Positions 26,201 through 38,766 of a DNA stretch of 64,000 nucleotides are shown here, in pieces; the first letter of the stretch is position 1; each line of letters begins with the position of its first letter. The stretch comes from Citrus sinensis (taxonomy: Eukaryota; Streptophyta; Magnoliopsida; Sapindales; Rutaceae). The translations under genes and the position numbers were made by a program. Below the pieces are notes generated by a model. The model was not told where the DNA came from. It did no database searches and saw only the letters and a list, made by a program, of their open reading frames with translations. The DNA lies in contig NC_068557.1 in NCBI RefSeq assembly GCF_022201045.2, forward strand, positions 4,712,001-4,776,000, in the 5' to 3' direction.

Positions 26201-29200
26201 ATTTTTCATATCGCTACTTTGTTGGAGAATCTCACATCAACAAAATATTGGTTTTGATATCACTACTTTGTTGGACAGTCTTCTACCTAATAGCCTAAAT
26301 TTTGGGATTGAATACTCTATCAAATATTAAACTTTGATTCCTTTCCAATATCATTGAATTAGCCACATACGGTTACATAAAACAATAGTCAAGAATACTC
26401 AGATATAGAATATCCTATTCAACCACCTTTTAGTGCTCATTTATAATTCTACTAATACATAGGAATGATAAGTGAAATTAAGATAGAAGAATATATTTCT
26501 ATCATCAAGGTTTAACATTGAAATGAAGAAATAGAATGTTATACGGTTCCAAAATGCACAAGATTTACATGAACAAGTTCATGTGTGAGCATAGGCATGC
26601 TATAAGTAAATCACACAACATCTGCTCAAGACTAAAGCACAACCAAGGATTGAAAAATCTTAAACCTAGCACAACAGAGATCAAAGTATTGTTAAGCATT
26701 ACAAATATGAAGGCACATGCAAATGTGATAAAACCCTTACCTTTAGCTTCTTGTTATTTTTGGTTTCAGTGTACATTTGAATCTCGATTGCATAGACCTC
26801 CAGAAGTTGACTTCCTTTCTTTTGATCATCTGTCCCATCTTCTCTTTGACAAGATTTATGAAGTTCCTTCAAAATCTGGTTGTTTGTAACATGTTATTCT
26901 CATAAGCAACAGTATAAATCAGAAAAATCAGGATTCCAAATGGTATTTAATAAATGATACCTTACTCATTCGCCCATATTCACCCATATCGAACCAGATT
27001 TTGCAAAGCTTAAGATTCGTCTTGAACCAAAGCCTCTGTAAAACAATAGAGAATAAATCACATATTGATAGGAAAAACACCATTGTGATGCCGAAAGATC
27101 AGAAAAACATTCTGACCTCATTCTTAGCCTCTTCAAGAGCCTTCAAAGTGGTCTGATAAAATTCTTGCAGGAGACTGAAATTCTGACTTGCAGATCCAGA
27201 AACAAAATCCATTATGTTGTTTATGCACTTCTCACTGTAGTTTCGTGTCACTGCAGATTTGATATATGTTAACATCTCCCTATAAGCATCCATCATTTCT
27301 TTATACTTCCCTAGCCGATAATAGAGCTTTACAGTTTGCTTCAGTGCTTTGAATCCCCTGGAAACAAGCAGAAGGTACAACTAATTAATTTTTAGAAAAG
27401 AGGAGGCTCAAAGCCTTAAGTCAAATGTAAAATTCTCAGAGGATAAAATGGAAATAGAGTAAAGAAAAAATTAAATAGAACAAATATAACCACCACCCCA
27501 CTCCACCAACAATCCAACGGAGAGATTAATCTGACTGACAATGCTCAAAACAGGCAAGCAGATATTACCATACAAAATGAGTATAACATATAGAATTTGA
27601 ATTCACATGTGGATACTTTACCACCTTGTTGGTTTTAGGATGACTCCTATGGTTTGGTTTTTCTATATTACAACAACAAGAGAATTCTCCATCTTTAGCA
27701 AGTAATAAAACCCTAACTTCATTCAGCAGCAAATATGAACTCACCACTCAGCCTTCTCAGGTTCCATGGCAACTACTTCAGCAAAACCAGCAAGTGCCCC
27801 TTCTGGATCCGTTTCAACCAAACCTTTTTCAAGAATAGAACAAAGAACTCGTGAAACAGTGAACTCATCCGAGAAAAGAAAAAATATATATATCCACATC
27901 TCTGTGTGATAAAGAGATGGAAAGAGAACTGAACTTGAAAGAATAATTAACAGTTGAGGTCAATAAATGCTACTTGTGAACAAATTAAGAAAATAACACA
28001 CACACACAAACAGAGTAGCTGAAAGAAACTAAGAACAGTATTCCTAGCTACCTAATATGATAAAATGATCTTTGATACAACATGTTCAGGAAGGGTTTTG
28101 CGAGGAAAAAACAAAAAAATAATAATAATAATAATAATCAACTATTCGGTTCAATTCTAGGATAGAGATGATACGAGCATGTCTCTATCCTAGAATTTTG
28201 GCAAAATTGCAGTGCATAAAGGAAAATCATTTCAGCTGGAATACACTAAGTACCAGATTACAGAAAAAGAAACCACATAATCCAATAAGATGTTAAGAGA
28301 GGTTGTTCCTTCTAGTAGAGCCATCAGACAAAACGATTTCATGTAAACAATAGAATTTGGTTGGAATTAAACTCTTATTTAGTTAAAAGACCGTAAAGCA
28401 GAGAGAAAAGATAATCAAAGAATATATAGTCAGACTTCCATCATTTGGGTTCTACCTTTGACGGATGTAAATGATGAGTTCCAATAAACTTCTCTCACCA
28501 AAAACAAAAAAGGAGCTTGAAATCTAGATCAAGGGGAATGAACGACATATTGCTTTAAAAGTCTGGCCTTGCTATTTTTGGGTCATTTGGGAGGAAAGGA
28601 AAACTTCGAAGATAAGAAAGAGAACAGCCGTTTAGCTAGTGGGGTGAATTTCATTTTTGGCACCTCTTTGGGCCTCTTTTTCTACAGAAATTCAAGCCAG
28701 GATATTTCTTTTTCATAACTCAAATGTGGAAACATAGCCCCTTTTTATTTCTTAAGAAAGACACGCCATTGAGAGATCTCTAATATTCTGAAAATTTATC
28801 CACTTTTTTCACATTAAATACAGAACCCAAGTGTTGATTACCACAAGCAAAGACAATAAGTACGTATATGTCACGAAAACAAAAACAAGGGAGTGTATGA
28901 CAGGTAAAACATCTCTAATCATCTCAATAGCCAATTGAAACAAAAGAATATCAACAAAAAAACATCAAGGATATTCATAAATGGAATTGGAATTGCAAAA
29001 TCTACTAATGCAAGTAAAAATTGTAAAATTAGTATATCATGGAGAGTTCCATACACAATGTCAAGGCCCTAACTTAAAGCTAAAAACAATAAAAAAAATA
29101 TATAATTATATTTTATACATACATATACAAGATAATCCCTCAAAAACAACGACCAATCGAATACCCTTCGGAAAATAAAATCACATTCAGAAATTTTAGA

Positions 29201-29430
29201 CATTTGAAAAAAGAAAAAAGAAAAGAAAAGAACCTTTGGAGTTGTAATATTGATTCTCGATGTCGACATCCTGCTCTTCAGGCTCCTCATCTGAGTATTC
29301 AAACCCATAATCCTCCATATCCGCATCTGCAAAATTCCAAAACGAATTTATGTAATTGCATGTATACAAATTCAATAAACAACAATAAAACGCAAAAGAT
29401 TTTTGTAAAGTTTTAGGGACCTGAACCCAT
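22327..29430 (-). CDS. CSN2: COP9 signalosome complex subunit 2
   Basis: Twelve coding exons: 29421-29430, 29234-29326, 27745-27823, 27117-27357, 26961-27035, 26741-26875, 24385-24572, 23249-23317, 23043-23133, 22794-22928, 22515-22627 and 22327-22417. They give 439 aa with all phases matching. The first exon is only 10 nt (ATG GGT TCA G). The N-terminus is acidic ([20 protein letters not shown]). Conserved blocks follow: [60 protein letters not shown] and [16 protein letters not shown], the last in the C-terminal PCI/winged-helix region. CSN2 is a scaffold of the eight-subunit COP9 signalosome, which removes Nedd8/RUB from cullins and so controls SCF-type E3 ligases in the nucleus; the Arabidopsis orthologue is FUS12. 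Introns 5-7 are long, and intron 6 carries a retroelement relic. Confidence 0.97.
23155..23202. repeat. Compound GT/GA microsatellite in a CSN2 intron
   Basis: A short TA run is followed by (GT)n and then (GA)n, between the exons at 23043-23133 and 23249-23317. It starts about 22 bp upstream (coding sense: 3') of an acceptor and so lies in the polypyrimidine-tract zone; on the coding strand it reads as a CT tract. Confidence 0.85.
25590..26300 (+). mobile_element. Probable copia-type LTR retroelement relic in CSN2 intron 6
   Basis: 'TATGGTATAAGAGCTAGGCC' at about 25658 resembles the tRNA-Met primer binding site (TGGTATCAGAGC) that follows the 5' LTR in copia elements. It is preceded by short direct repeats (ATCTTTCAAGCACTTA at about 25572 and 25602). 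A direct repeat containing 'TATCGCTACTTTGTTGGA' / 'TATCACTACTTTGTTGGA' lies at about 26209 and 26258. No coding domain remains. Confidence 0.35.
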
Positions 29431-29741
29431 GGTTGGTGAAGAAGAAACCGTTAAATATTTCAATAACAATTATGATTATTTAACAGTGCCTACTATTTCT
29501 TGTTGGGGCGATTGCAGTGAGCTTTGGGTCCTTTATAACAATAATAATCACTTATCGCAGGTGCTGGAAATCGCCATTACCCGTTTGGTATTTTTGTAAT
29601 TTGGTACGTCTTTCTATATTTAAAAAAAAAAAAAAAAGGTACGTCTTTCTAACTCTTTTTTTTTTTAACTTAATTTCGTTTTTCTAATTTTAATATTTTT
29701 TAATTAAATCTTAGGATCCTATTGAAATTATTTTTGGAAAG

Positions 29742-29864
29742 ATCAAAATTAATTTTTAAAAATTAAAAATTAAAAATTAATTTTGATATTTGAAATATTT
29801 TATTTCTAATTAATAAAGATAATTATATATAATTATAATTATCTTTATTAATTAAAAATAAAAT
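29742..29864. repeat. Two adjacent AT-rich inverted repeats
   Basis: ATCAAAATTAATTTTTA (29742-29758) is matched perfectly by its reverse complement at 29771-29787. A second pair has 29-nt arms (29797-29825 and 29836-29864) with one mismatch and a 10-nt loop. It could be the remnant of a small MITE; no target duplication was found. Confidence 0.7.
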
Positions 29865-30287
29865 CTTTAACTTTAAAGAAATTATTATTATTATTATCAT
29901 CAATTATATTAAGATAAAAAAATAAAAAAAATGAAAGTTAATAATATAAAATATTTATTTTAGTTATCAATTATTATATATACATAATAAAATAATATTT
30001 ACATACATGTTTATAAATATGTAAATAAAATATATACAATATTATATCTAATTCAGTTAGTTACATTCTCATAGTATTTTAACGTTAAGATTTATCAAAC
30101 ACATATGAATGCTTTTAAAACTCACAGCATTTTTTAAAATAAATTTTACAAAATGTTTAAATGATTAATATCACGACTCTTCTACAAGACTATAAGACAA
30201 CTAACAACAATTATTTTAAAAGTCACGACATAACCCAATGGATTACTTTTGGGAGGTTCAAAAGTAATTTTGAAAATAATATTCTGG

Positions 30288-32660
30288 ATTTCAAGTTCAA
30301 AATATTACAGTACAATGGTGTTTTCTTATGACTAAAGTTTATCACCTTGTTATTTTGCTACAATCAAAATTTTAATTTTAATTTTAGTTAATGTTTGTAG
30401 TTGCAATTGGAATTGTTATTATAGTTACTATTAAAATTGGGTAACACATGGTTTGGATAGTAAATAAATAGTTTCACAAATTATAAATAAGTTGGGATTG
30501 AAATTATAACTCAAAAATTATGATCATTCATATTTCTATGAGTGTGTGTTTTTTTTTTTTTTGTTTTACAATTACAATTGTAATAATTATTATAACATGC
30601 AATAGATAAAAACCGTACAATCGCTAACCTTTATTAAAATAGTTTGTAATTCAACATTGCGGATGACTCATTATTCAATGGGGAAAATGATGTATGACAC
30701 AATGTCTTTGTGAAAAAAAAAATAACACGACTTGTTGTTTCACACCAAAATATAAACGACTAAGCGTAAATAATATGCGTTGGTATGTACTATTTCCATA
30801 CGTCGGTTGTGATAATAATCTGGATTACGAGCCATTTCATCTTATGCCATGTTGTTGGTATACATAACTATAAATGACTTGTCATCTAATATCTATGCCT
30901 CGATTAAAATATTTATATTATTATTATTATTTATCTTTGTCGTTGTATCATTATTATTATTTCTATAATAATAGATAATAATAATAATAATAATACTAAG
31001 AATGATAATTAACTAAGGACATTTTAATAACTTACAACAGTTTATTCCGATTCCCATACAAAGTTAGCTCCCAATAGTATTCCAATTTCGTATACAACAA
31101 ATATGAAAAGAATGAAAACAAAATTTGTGGATTTTAAGTCCGTAGTATTACAATACAATGGGGTATTTCTATGACCAAAGTTTATTATTTTGTTATTTTA
31201 CAATAATCATAATTATAGTTTTAATTGTAATTAATAGTTGAAGTTGTAATTGCAATTGTTATTATAATTACTATTAAAATTTGGTAAACCATCTATTGGA
31301 TGGTAGATAAATAGTTTTATAAAAAAAATAAAATTTATTATCTACCGGATGAGCAGCCCACAGAAGTTAAGACTAAACTTACAATTTGTGATCACTCGTA
31401 TTTCTATGTACGTGTGCGTATTTTATTTTACAATTACAGTTATGATGATTATTATTACATGTAATATATAAAACACTGCAAATCGTTTATTTTTTAAAAA
31501 ATAGTTTGGAATTCAACACTGCAGATGATGCATTGTTCAACGGGAAAAAGACATATGGCATGAACTCTTTATGAATAAAACTAAAACGACTCACCATTTC
31601 ACATGAAAACATAAAGAACGAGGGCATAAATAGTATGCATTGGTGCATATTATTTTTGCATGTCGTTGTTTGGACAACGAGTTTGTTCGTCTTGTATATT
31701 AATTGATGTTATGTCGTTTGTTTATAGAACTATAAACAACTTGTCATCCAGTATCTGTGCCCTGATTAAAATATTTTTAATTATTTTGTTATTATTATTG
31801 TTATTAGTATCATCATGATCATCTTCATCGTCGTCGTCGTTGTCGTCATTATCGTCATTGTCATCATTATTATTGTTACTATGATAATAGATTCTGATAA
31901 TATTAATAACAATACTCAACTAAGAACATTTTGGTAAGTTCTAAAGGTGTGTTCCAATTCTCAGACAAAATTAATACCTAAGGGAGTATAATCTATTCTA
32001 ATTTCATATACAACAAATATTAAAAGCATAAAAATTGAAGTTTGTGGATTTCAAGTCTGCAGTATTACTGTATAATGGTATATTTCTATGACCGAAATTT
32101 ATTATCTTGTTGTTTTACGATAGTCATAATCATAGTTTTAATTGTGATTAATAACTGTAGTTGTAATTAAAATTATTATTATAATCACTATTAAAATTGG
32201 GTAACCATCTATTGGATGGTAAATAAGTAGTTTTATAAATTATAAAATTTATAATCTATTAGATGAGCCGCCTATAAAAGATGAGATTGAAATTGCAACT
32301 CTAATATTGTGATCGCTCGTGCTTCTATGCGTGTATATCTTTTATTTTACAATTACAATTATAACAATTATGAATAATAATATAGTCATAAACTCTTATA
32401 CAAATTTATTTTATAAAAATTAATGTGATATGATAAAATTAATTAAATTAAATATTATTTAATTTATATTATTTATTTATATTATTTTATATTTTCATTG
32501 AATCAACGATTATTATTCCATGCAATAATTAAAAACCGTACAATCACTTACTTTTATTAAAATAATTTAGAATTCAATACTGCGGATAACGCGTCGTTCT
32601 GCGGAAAAAGAAGAGTATTGCACGACGTCTCGGCGAATAATACGAAAATGACTGTACGGT
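30288..32660 (+). repeat. Three diverged tandem copies of a 0.84-0.92 kb unit
   Basis: Copies start at about 30288, 31130 and 32046; the third is cut short near 32660. Each begins GGATTTnAAGT, followed by ATTAC-tACAATGG, TTCTATGAC and a TTTAATTGTAATTA block. Then come GGATGGTAAATAA, GTGATCgCTCGT, a (TTA)n/(GTC)n stretch, 'GAATTCAACACTGCGGATGA' and 'AACGACTCACCAT'. Copies differ by many substitutions and small indels, so the array is old. I recognise no known family, and there is no conserved ORF. Confidence 0.8.
31780..31890. repeat. Trinucleotide-rich (ATT/GTC/ATC) microsatellite
   Basis: An impure run of TTA, GTC, GTT and ATC triplets inside the second tandem unit. The equivalent place in unit 1 (about 30915-31000) has (TTA)n and (AAT)n runs. 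It creates spurious Asp/Asn-rich reading frames. Confidence 0.85.
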
Positions 32661-33077
32661 ACCTCAATAGTGCAGAAATGTCCTTGTCTAATGACATAGT
32701 GAAAATTATTAGATACTTTTAAATTTAAAATAACAATATTTTAACACAAATTTTAGATCATTGACTACATGCCACGGTACGTTCGGGTAAACTAGTTGGC
32801 AATGATTGTCGTTACATTATATAAAAGGATAAACATTTGTATTGAACTATGAAAGTAAAATCTCTCATATTTTTAATCCATAGCTTCAACACATTTGGTA
32901 ACTCATGATCAGTTGTATAGAAAATACATAATATGACAACAGATTTAATTTTAAATCCGTATGTAAAACTTAGATTACCTACAACGAACGAACGTAGGCA
33001 TCCTATGTCACATAAAATGAAGTAGCACAACAGTAAATTGAACAAGTTGTGTTATCAATTTCTTCATTATCAAGACA

Positions 33078-33444
33078 TCACCCCACAGTTTCGGAAAATG
33101 CAGGGGGTTCGCTACAAGCATTTGTTGAAGCAGATTCTCTATACCACTGATTCACTTCGCGAGTGATAAATCTAGCCTCTGCATCAAAAATAAGTTCAAG
33201 GTCAGGCAGCATACTTGGAATGAAAATGATTATTGTAGCAATCTAGACAGCTGATAACACATCCCTTAATAAATTTATTTATACGCCACATTTCGATATG
33301 AGAAAATAAACATAAACATGTCATAAAAAATATCCGATCCTTGTGTTATCCATTCCAGAAGCTTAAACATCAAACTCTCTTTTCTGGTCTGCAGTTTAGT
33401 GTGGTAATAAGTTGGGCTTCATGTGTAATATAGAATACCTTCCC

Positions 33445-33476
<32 letters not shown>

Positions 33477-36400
33477 AAAAAAACCCAACAGAAAGGTCAT
33501 GCCCTTTCTTACTTACCATTCAACAAAAAGATAATGACACAAGAGGTTACAACCATAAGAAACCACTTCATTTATTGTATACATCAAACTTCATCAGTTC
33601 TAGAGAAATTATAGGTGCTAGTTAGATCAACAGTTAAATACTCCTGAGGCAGTACCTGACTAACATAGGAGAGGAGGTAGCTTGGATTTCGTTCATGCCA
33701 ATATTTATTGAAGTGTGAGAGACAGAGAGAGAGGGAAAAAAAAAAACTACAAAAGGCTTTTGGAGTGTTAGAGAAATCCTTTTGAAGCATTAACATCTAT
33801 TTTCACAAGTTAAATGCTTCGCATAAACAAGAGACTAGCTTAGATGTTTCTCATAACAAAAGACTAGCCCATTATGTCAAATAGCACACCCACCTTTATA
33901 AGCCAGGATATATCAATTTTCTACCCAAAATGGGAACCCTATATTACCTCACCCAATTATGTGTTGCCATCGTATGTCTAGCCAATCCATTGTGGTTCCC
34001 ACCTTTCTTGTTTCCTAAGGTCACCTACCATCCTATCCCTATAGCCCTACTCCAACATGGTAATCTGCTTGAGACAGGCCCATTCCTAACCCGTGGGGGA
34101 CCCACTCAGCATAGTAATCTAGTTAGCACATGCACAAAAATGCTTGGAATAGAAATCGAAGGTAGAGATCTAAAGTTTTCCTCATACCATTGATTGTGGA
34201 TTAAGACCTACATCAACCAAAGACTAGCTTATTAGGTGATACTGAACAATTACCCTCATATGCCCAAGAAACTCATTCACTTCTATCTTATGCAGGATTA
34301 CGACACCGTGATTTTACAAGTAACTGCTCTACACTAGCATCCAAGCTTGAGCACAAAAGGTTTTTTGCTCAAGGGCAAGATCCAGTGCATTGATAAGTAT
34401 CAATTTTGAATTTACTGCTCAGGCACCACAGGATAAGTGCTGAAGCCCCAATGACACATCCGATGTGTTGTGAATGTTTGCTCACATATCACGAATTAAA
34501 CTAGTCATGGAGTAGTTCTTTGCTTTTGTAATATGACAAGACTCTGGAAGGAATCATCTATGTAGGAGCTACAAAGCCAAAAATTCAAAACTAAATAAAA
34601 AAATTACAGCCAAAGACAGCAGCACAAATCAAACATTTATTCATATCTTGAAGCAAGATTCAACTAATGGTCAAGTTAAATAATGTTTGATCAAGGTGAT
34701 AGCGGACAGGGTGCTAGCAACTTAACTGGTGAAACCTCTTGAGATGGTTCAAGAGGTCTACGGTTCAGATCCCGCTCATAAGGGTGGGAAGGGGATTGGA
34801 TGACCATTAGGCAATAATTAAAAAAGTGAAAATAAAAATAGAAATGAACAGAATATGGATCAGAGAAGTCACAGGACAGAAAAGGATGGTGAGATTAGTG
34901 AACTAATGTGCATACTTCATGCACAAGACACTGTATTAATCTCCATCTCCAAAAATCAATGTCTGTACACAAGTTGGGAACATACGAAGTTGAATTAGAA
35001 TTTCCTTAGAACATAACCCACTTCATTCAGAAAAAACAGGGTACAAAAATCCCAAAAGCTCCTGTAAATTGTTCTATTCTATTTCTAAGTAACTGAGACT
35101 TTATAATTGCATTTATCTACTGATTCAAAATATATGGAAAGATTAGCTATAGAAACCATAAATGAACAGAAAGATAAGCTATAGATACCATATTACAACG
35201 ATTATCTATTCTTGAATAAGCGTTGACAGTAGTTATTTATCGGTTTATATGATTCTCTCAAACATAATTCATTCTTATAAGTCATTTGACTTTCAGCAAT
35301 CATTTTTTATAAAGATATAAAACTAGCAAACTATCGATTCAATTACATAAGTCTTACCTGACAAAAAGACATCCTCATATTCATTGTCATCATAGATAAA
35401 CTGTGGAGGGTCTGGGGAACCGATACCAACAATAGTGCTACCACTGCATCAAATATAGACAGCAGAAATGAGTTTACAGTAGCTAAAAGAATGAAATCAA
35501 GAGAATCGAGAACTCAATCTCAAATCAGATTTCTTGCTGGGGACAAAAATCTTTGTCCGCTTCATTGGAAGAGATATATGCTATTGCTTTGGGGACAAAG
35601 ATTTTGGTCCATCAAATCAACCTTGGAAGGGGGTTGAGTTGAATTTCTGCTTGTGTATAGGGTGGACAGGTGGTGTTGTTCAAAGAAAGAAAGATAAATA
35701 ATAACAATACTGAAGAGACAGAGAGAGAGAGACAATTGTGTGACAAGAGATAGAAACAGCATTTCCAGGAACAAATCTTGCGGAACTTATGCAAAATTCT
35801 GAATTAGAAATTGATGTTCAAAAGCATTTCCGGTCTCCATACCTGCCAGACATAAACACAGCATCATATTGTCCACGACCAGCTGCAATTATACGCTGTT
35901 TTAATCTTTTAAGAGATGGGAGAACTTGAAATGCTGGTGCTTCTGCAGAAAACACAAATATAAACATGTAAAAGGCAACAGACAGGATGGAAGATAGAAT
36001 TGTAGCAGTTACATAACAACAGCGATCCTGCTATTACCAACTATAAGTACTTCTATGACGGATATACTAACAAAATTTCAACAGTGCCTCAATGCGAATA
36101 AGGTCCAAATCACCATACATCAACTTCCAATACCACCCATAACATGTGTATTGGTTTGATGCATGATGTCTACGTAATCACAGAGGACGAATATCTCACC
36201 ATTTCTTTTTAATTTGGATAAAAAATAAGAGTATACTAATCCAAAAAAAAGTTAACAGTGAAACAGATGTTCACACAGGAAAGGAAACAACTCTATAAAG
36301 CTGATCAATGTCAGAAATCTAGTAACCAATCAAATAACCTATGCACCACTTCAAACCTAATACGAATAGATTGGGGCAGTATTGATTGCCAAATTTGAAA

Positions 36401-38766
36401 AAGAAATAAATAAATAAAAGCTAAAATAGGGGAAAAGAAGAAAGTATGGGGAGAACCAAAAGGGAAAAAAGACACGCAGAGTATTCCTCACAAACTCATA
36501 CCTAAATCATTAATACAAACGTCTTGAGACAATCCATTCCCAGAAATCTGCGCGAGCAATGTTAAAGGATCAACCTTACTGGTCTGATCAAGTCGAAGAT
36601 GCTGCAGAATCAAAACTTTCTTAGCAATGACACATCATACGTAAACAATATAGTTCAGACATTTGTTCACTTATGTAATATAGACCAAAATAAAATAAAA
36701 TAAAATAGAAGGCCTTACCTTGTACACTTCAGCTGTGGGACATGCCTCCCTGGGCTTTATAAGAACCATTGGAACATCCAAAGGTATGGGTGGGGGAATA
36801 TCTTGAACAACCTGAACAATGCAAAACAAGGCTTTAGTGGAAATTCAAAATGTTGGAACAATGATGATAAGCAGTTGCAACTTAATAAATGAATGTGTTT
36901 TGTGTCTTTGTGTGCTGCAAGAAATACGATACCAAAGTATATAAAGGTAACCATGGTATTTTGTCTCTGAAAAATGGTCTACTTAATCTTTCCATTCCAA
37001 CTAAAGGACACTGAAAAATTCTAACAATAAAACAGTTATTGAAAAGTCACTACAAATAAATGACTGAAATACTCAGACACTGTATCTAGATACATCTTAA
37101 AACTCCAAAATATGCATCCCTGTACCATCTTTTACCAAATATTATTCTTCCAAAAGTAAGTGCAGCATACATGACTGCCACCTCAATGCAAACATAATTT
37201 ATCCCTTATGCCGTTGAACCCTATATTTTTCCTAAAATATAAGAGCAGCATAGCAGTTTTAATCAAATGAATATAAATAATAATTTGAATTTCCAAGTGA
37301 TATTATCAAATAAATGATAGGCTTATATGTGAATCTAAAATGGGAAAATAAAGTAAAAGTCCCAGACACTAAACTAATAAAAAAAGAAGATGCAAATGAA
37401 ACAAGTCCTGACACTACATGGCACTAAATAGTCTAGTTCCCTCACACAGTTACACCTCTAAAATTTTGAAAATAAATTGCAGAACAATTTCATGCACTTA
37501 CATGGTCTGAAATGAAACAGGACAAACATCTGTTAGCTCCATTTTTGTGTAAACAAAAACATACCTCACCTCTACCAGTACAATACGCTGCTCCATGGGA
37601 GAAAAAGAAGGGAATATCTGAACCAATCTCACTTGACCATTCTTGAAGTTCCTTCTCAGTGGCAACACAACCATTAAATTGATTAGCTGCCCAAAGTGCA
37701 GTAGCTGCATTACTGCTTCCACCACCAAGTCCTGCTCCGCTAGGCACCTTTTTATCAAGATGAATCTGCAGACAAGTTTTAATGAGAATAGTCGCTGAAA
37801 AAAGTTTGCAGACAGTATATCAGCTGATAAAAATACGAATTTATATAAAACTTCCGTACAGATCAAAATTACTCATCGTAAATTTTTACCCAAAAGAAAT
37901 TGTCACTCTCAGTCTTCTTCCTATAAAGGTTAAGCGCCTTAATTATCTGCCAAAGAAAAGTTTCAAAAACATTACCACTTATCAGAAACAAAGAAAAAGA
38001 GATTAAAATAAATAAATAACTGAAGAATAAGAAAAGAGTTATGCCCCACCAAATTACTATCATCAACAGGTATCCCTGGCACATTGGTTGACAAACGATC
38101 CCTACTCTTCAAGGGTGACAAAGAGAACTTAATTGTATCACCTAAACTAATTACCTGGAACCCCAAAAATGGTCAAGATATAAGATTGCTAAACAAAAAT
38201 GGGGAAAAAAAACAATAATAATTAACTGATTACTACAACTGTTTCCGCATCTTACATGAAAGAGCGATGCTAAATCATGAAACCCATCTTCTCTCTTGTT
38301 TGTAATTCTCAAAAAAGCATTTATCTGCACCACATAAGCTTATATAAGCCAAAGCATGAAAACGAAATATCCGAAAATATCAGATTAAAAATTTAAGCTT
38401 AAATTAATAAAAACCTTGCAAGGTGAGAACAGAGTGAGCCTTGAAAGAGGAGCTTCCCTGTCTACTTCATCTGCCAACTTGTTTCTCCTTTCATCAGGAT
38501 CATACACTACCTAAAATTCCCACCAATCAGGGGGGGAAAAAAAAATAATTATAAATAAAAAGTAAATAAATGGCCACAAAAAGGAAGGGAAAAAAAAAAG
38601 GAGTGGAGAGGATAGAAACCTCGACTTGCTTTCTGGTGCATTTGATAAGTTGGGTCCTTCTAAAATTTGTTTTTGGTTTAAAAAAAGAAAACCCATTTGG
38701 CCTAATCGAAGGTAGATGGAGTTGATGCTGGTGATTGCACTGCAAATAAGAAGACGCCATCGCCAT
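33078..38766 (-). CDS. ISPE: 4-diphosphocytidyl-2-C-methyl-D-erythritol kinase, plastid (CMK/IspE)
   Basis: Eleven coding exons: 38620-38766, 38415-38510, 38256-38324, 38050-38154, 37890-37946, 37565-37765, 36719-36811, 36502-36601, 35843-35942, 35358-35443 and 33078-33178. They give 384 aa in consistent frame. The enzyme phosphorylates CDP-ME at the 2-hydroxyl using ATP, the fourth step of the plastid MEP isoprenoid pathway. The GHMP-kinase glycine motif VPSGAGLGGGSSNAA is at about 165-179. Family catalytic residues correspond to Lys81 (SPCKINAFL) and Asp208 (GSDIPFF). A Ser/Asn/basic-rich N-terminus of about 60-70 residues looks like a chloroplast transit peptide. The start at 38766 (MAMASS) is preferred over an in-frame ATG at 38874, whose extension does not look like a transit peptide. 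The last intron (2.2 kb) contains a SINE-like sequence and a C/A homopolymer. Confidence 0.96.
33446..33483. repeat. Poly-C then poly-A homopolymer in IspE intron 10
   Basis: About 22 C residues run straight into about 18 A residues. Lengths are probably unreliable because such runs sequence poorly. Confidence 0.9.
34695..34850 (+). mobile_element. tRNA-derived SINE-like element in IspE intron 10
   Basis: A degenerate box A (TAGCAACTTAACTGG, 34715-34729) and box B (GGTTCAGATCCC, 34762-34773) are spaced about as in a tRNA promoter. A GTGGGAAGGGG-type body and an A-rich stretch ending near 34850 follow. There is no cloverleaf or CCA, so it is not a working tRNA gene. Family not identified. Confidence 0.4.

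Larger units (their letters stand above)
29431..33077. other. AT-rich intergenic block between CSN2 and IspE
   Basis: The left end is the CSN2 promoter and 5' UTR. There are two nested palindromes at 29742-29864, then a tandem array at 30288-32660. The right end (about 32800-33077) is probably IspE 3' UTR. No gene is recognised. Asn/Asp-rich frames in the array come from ATT/GAC microsatellite-like sequence. Confidence 0.7.

Noticed and set aside
31722-31919. Minus-strand frame encoding an Asn/Asp-rich peptide
   Set aside because: It is translation of an ATT/GTC/ATC microsatellite within the tandem array; the other units do not keep the frame.
34715-34773. Possible tRNA gene
   Set aside because: Only box A and box B likeness is present; no acceptor stem or cloverleaf, so it was called SINE-like instead.
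37782-38006. Plus-strand Lys-rich frame in the IspE gene
   Set aside because: It overlaps confirmed minus-strand exons and is their complement.
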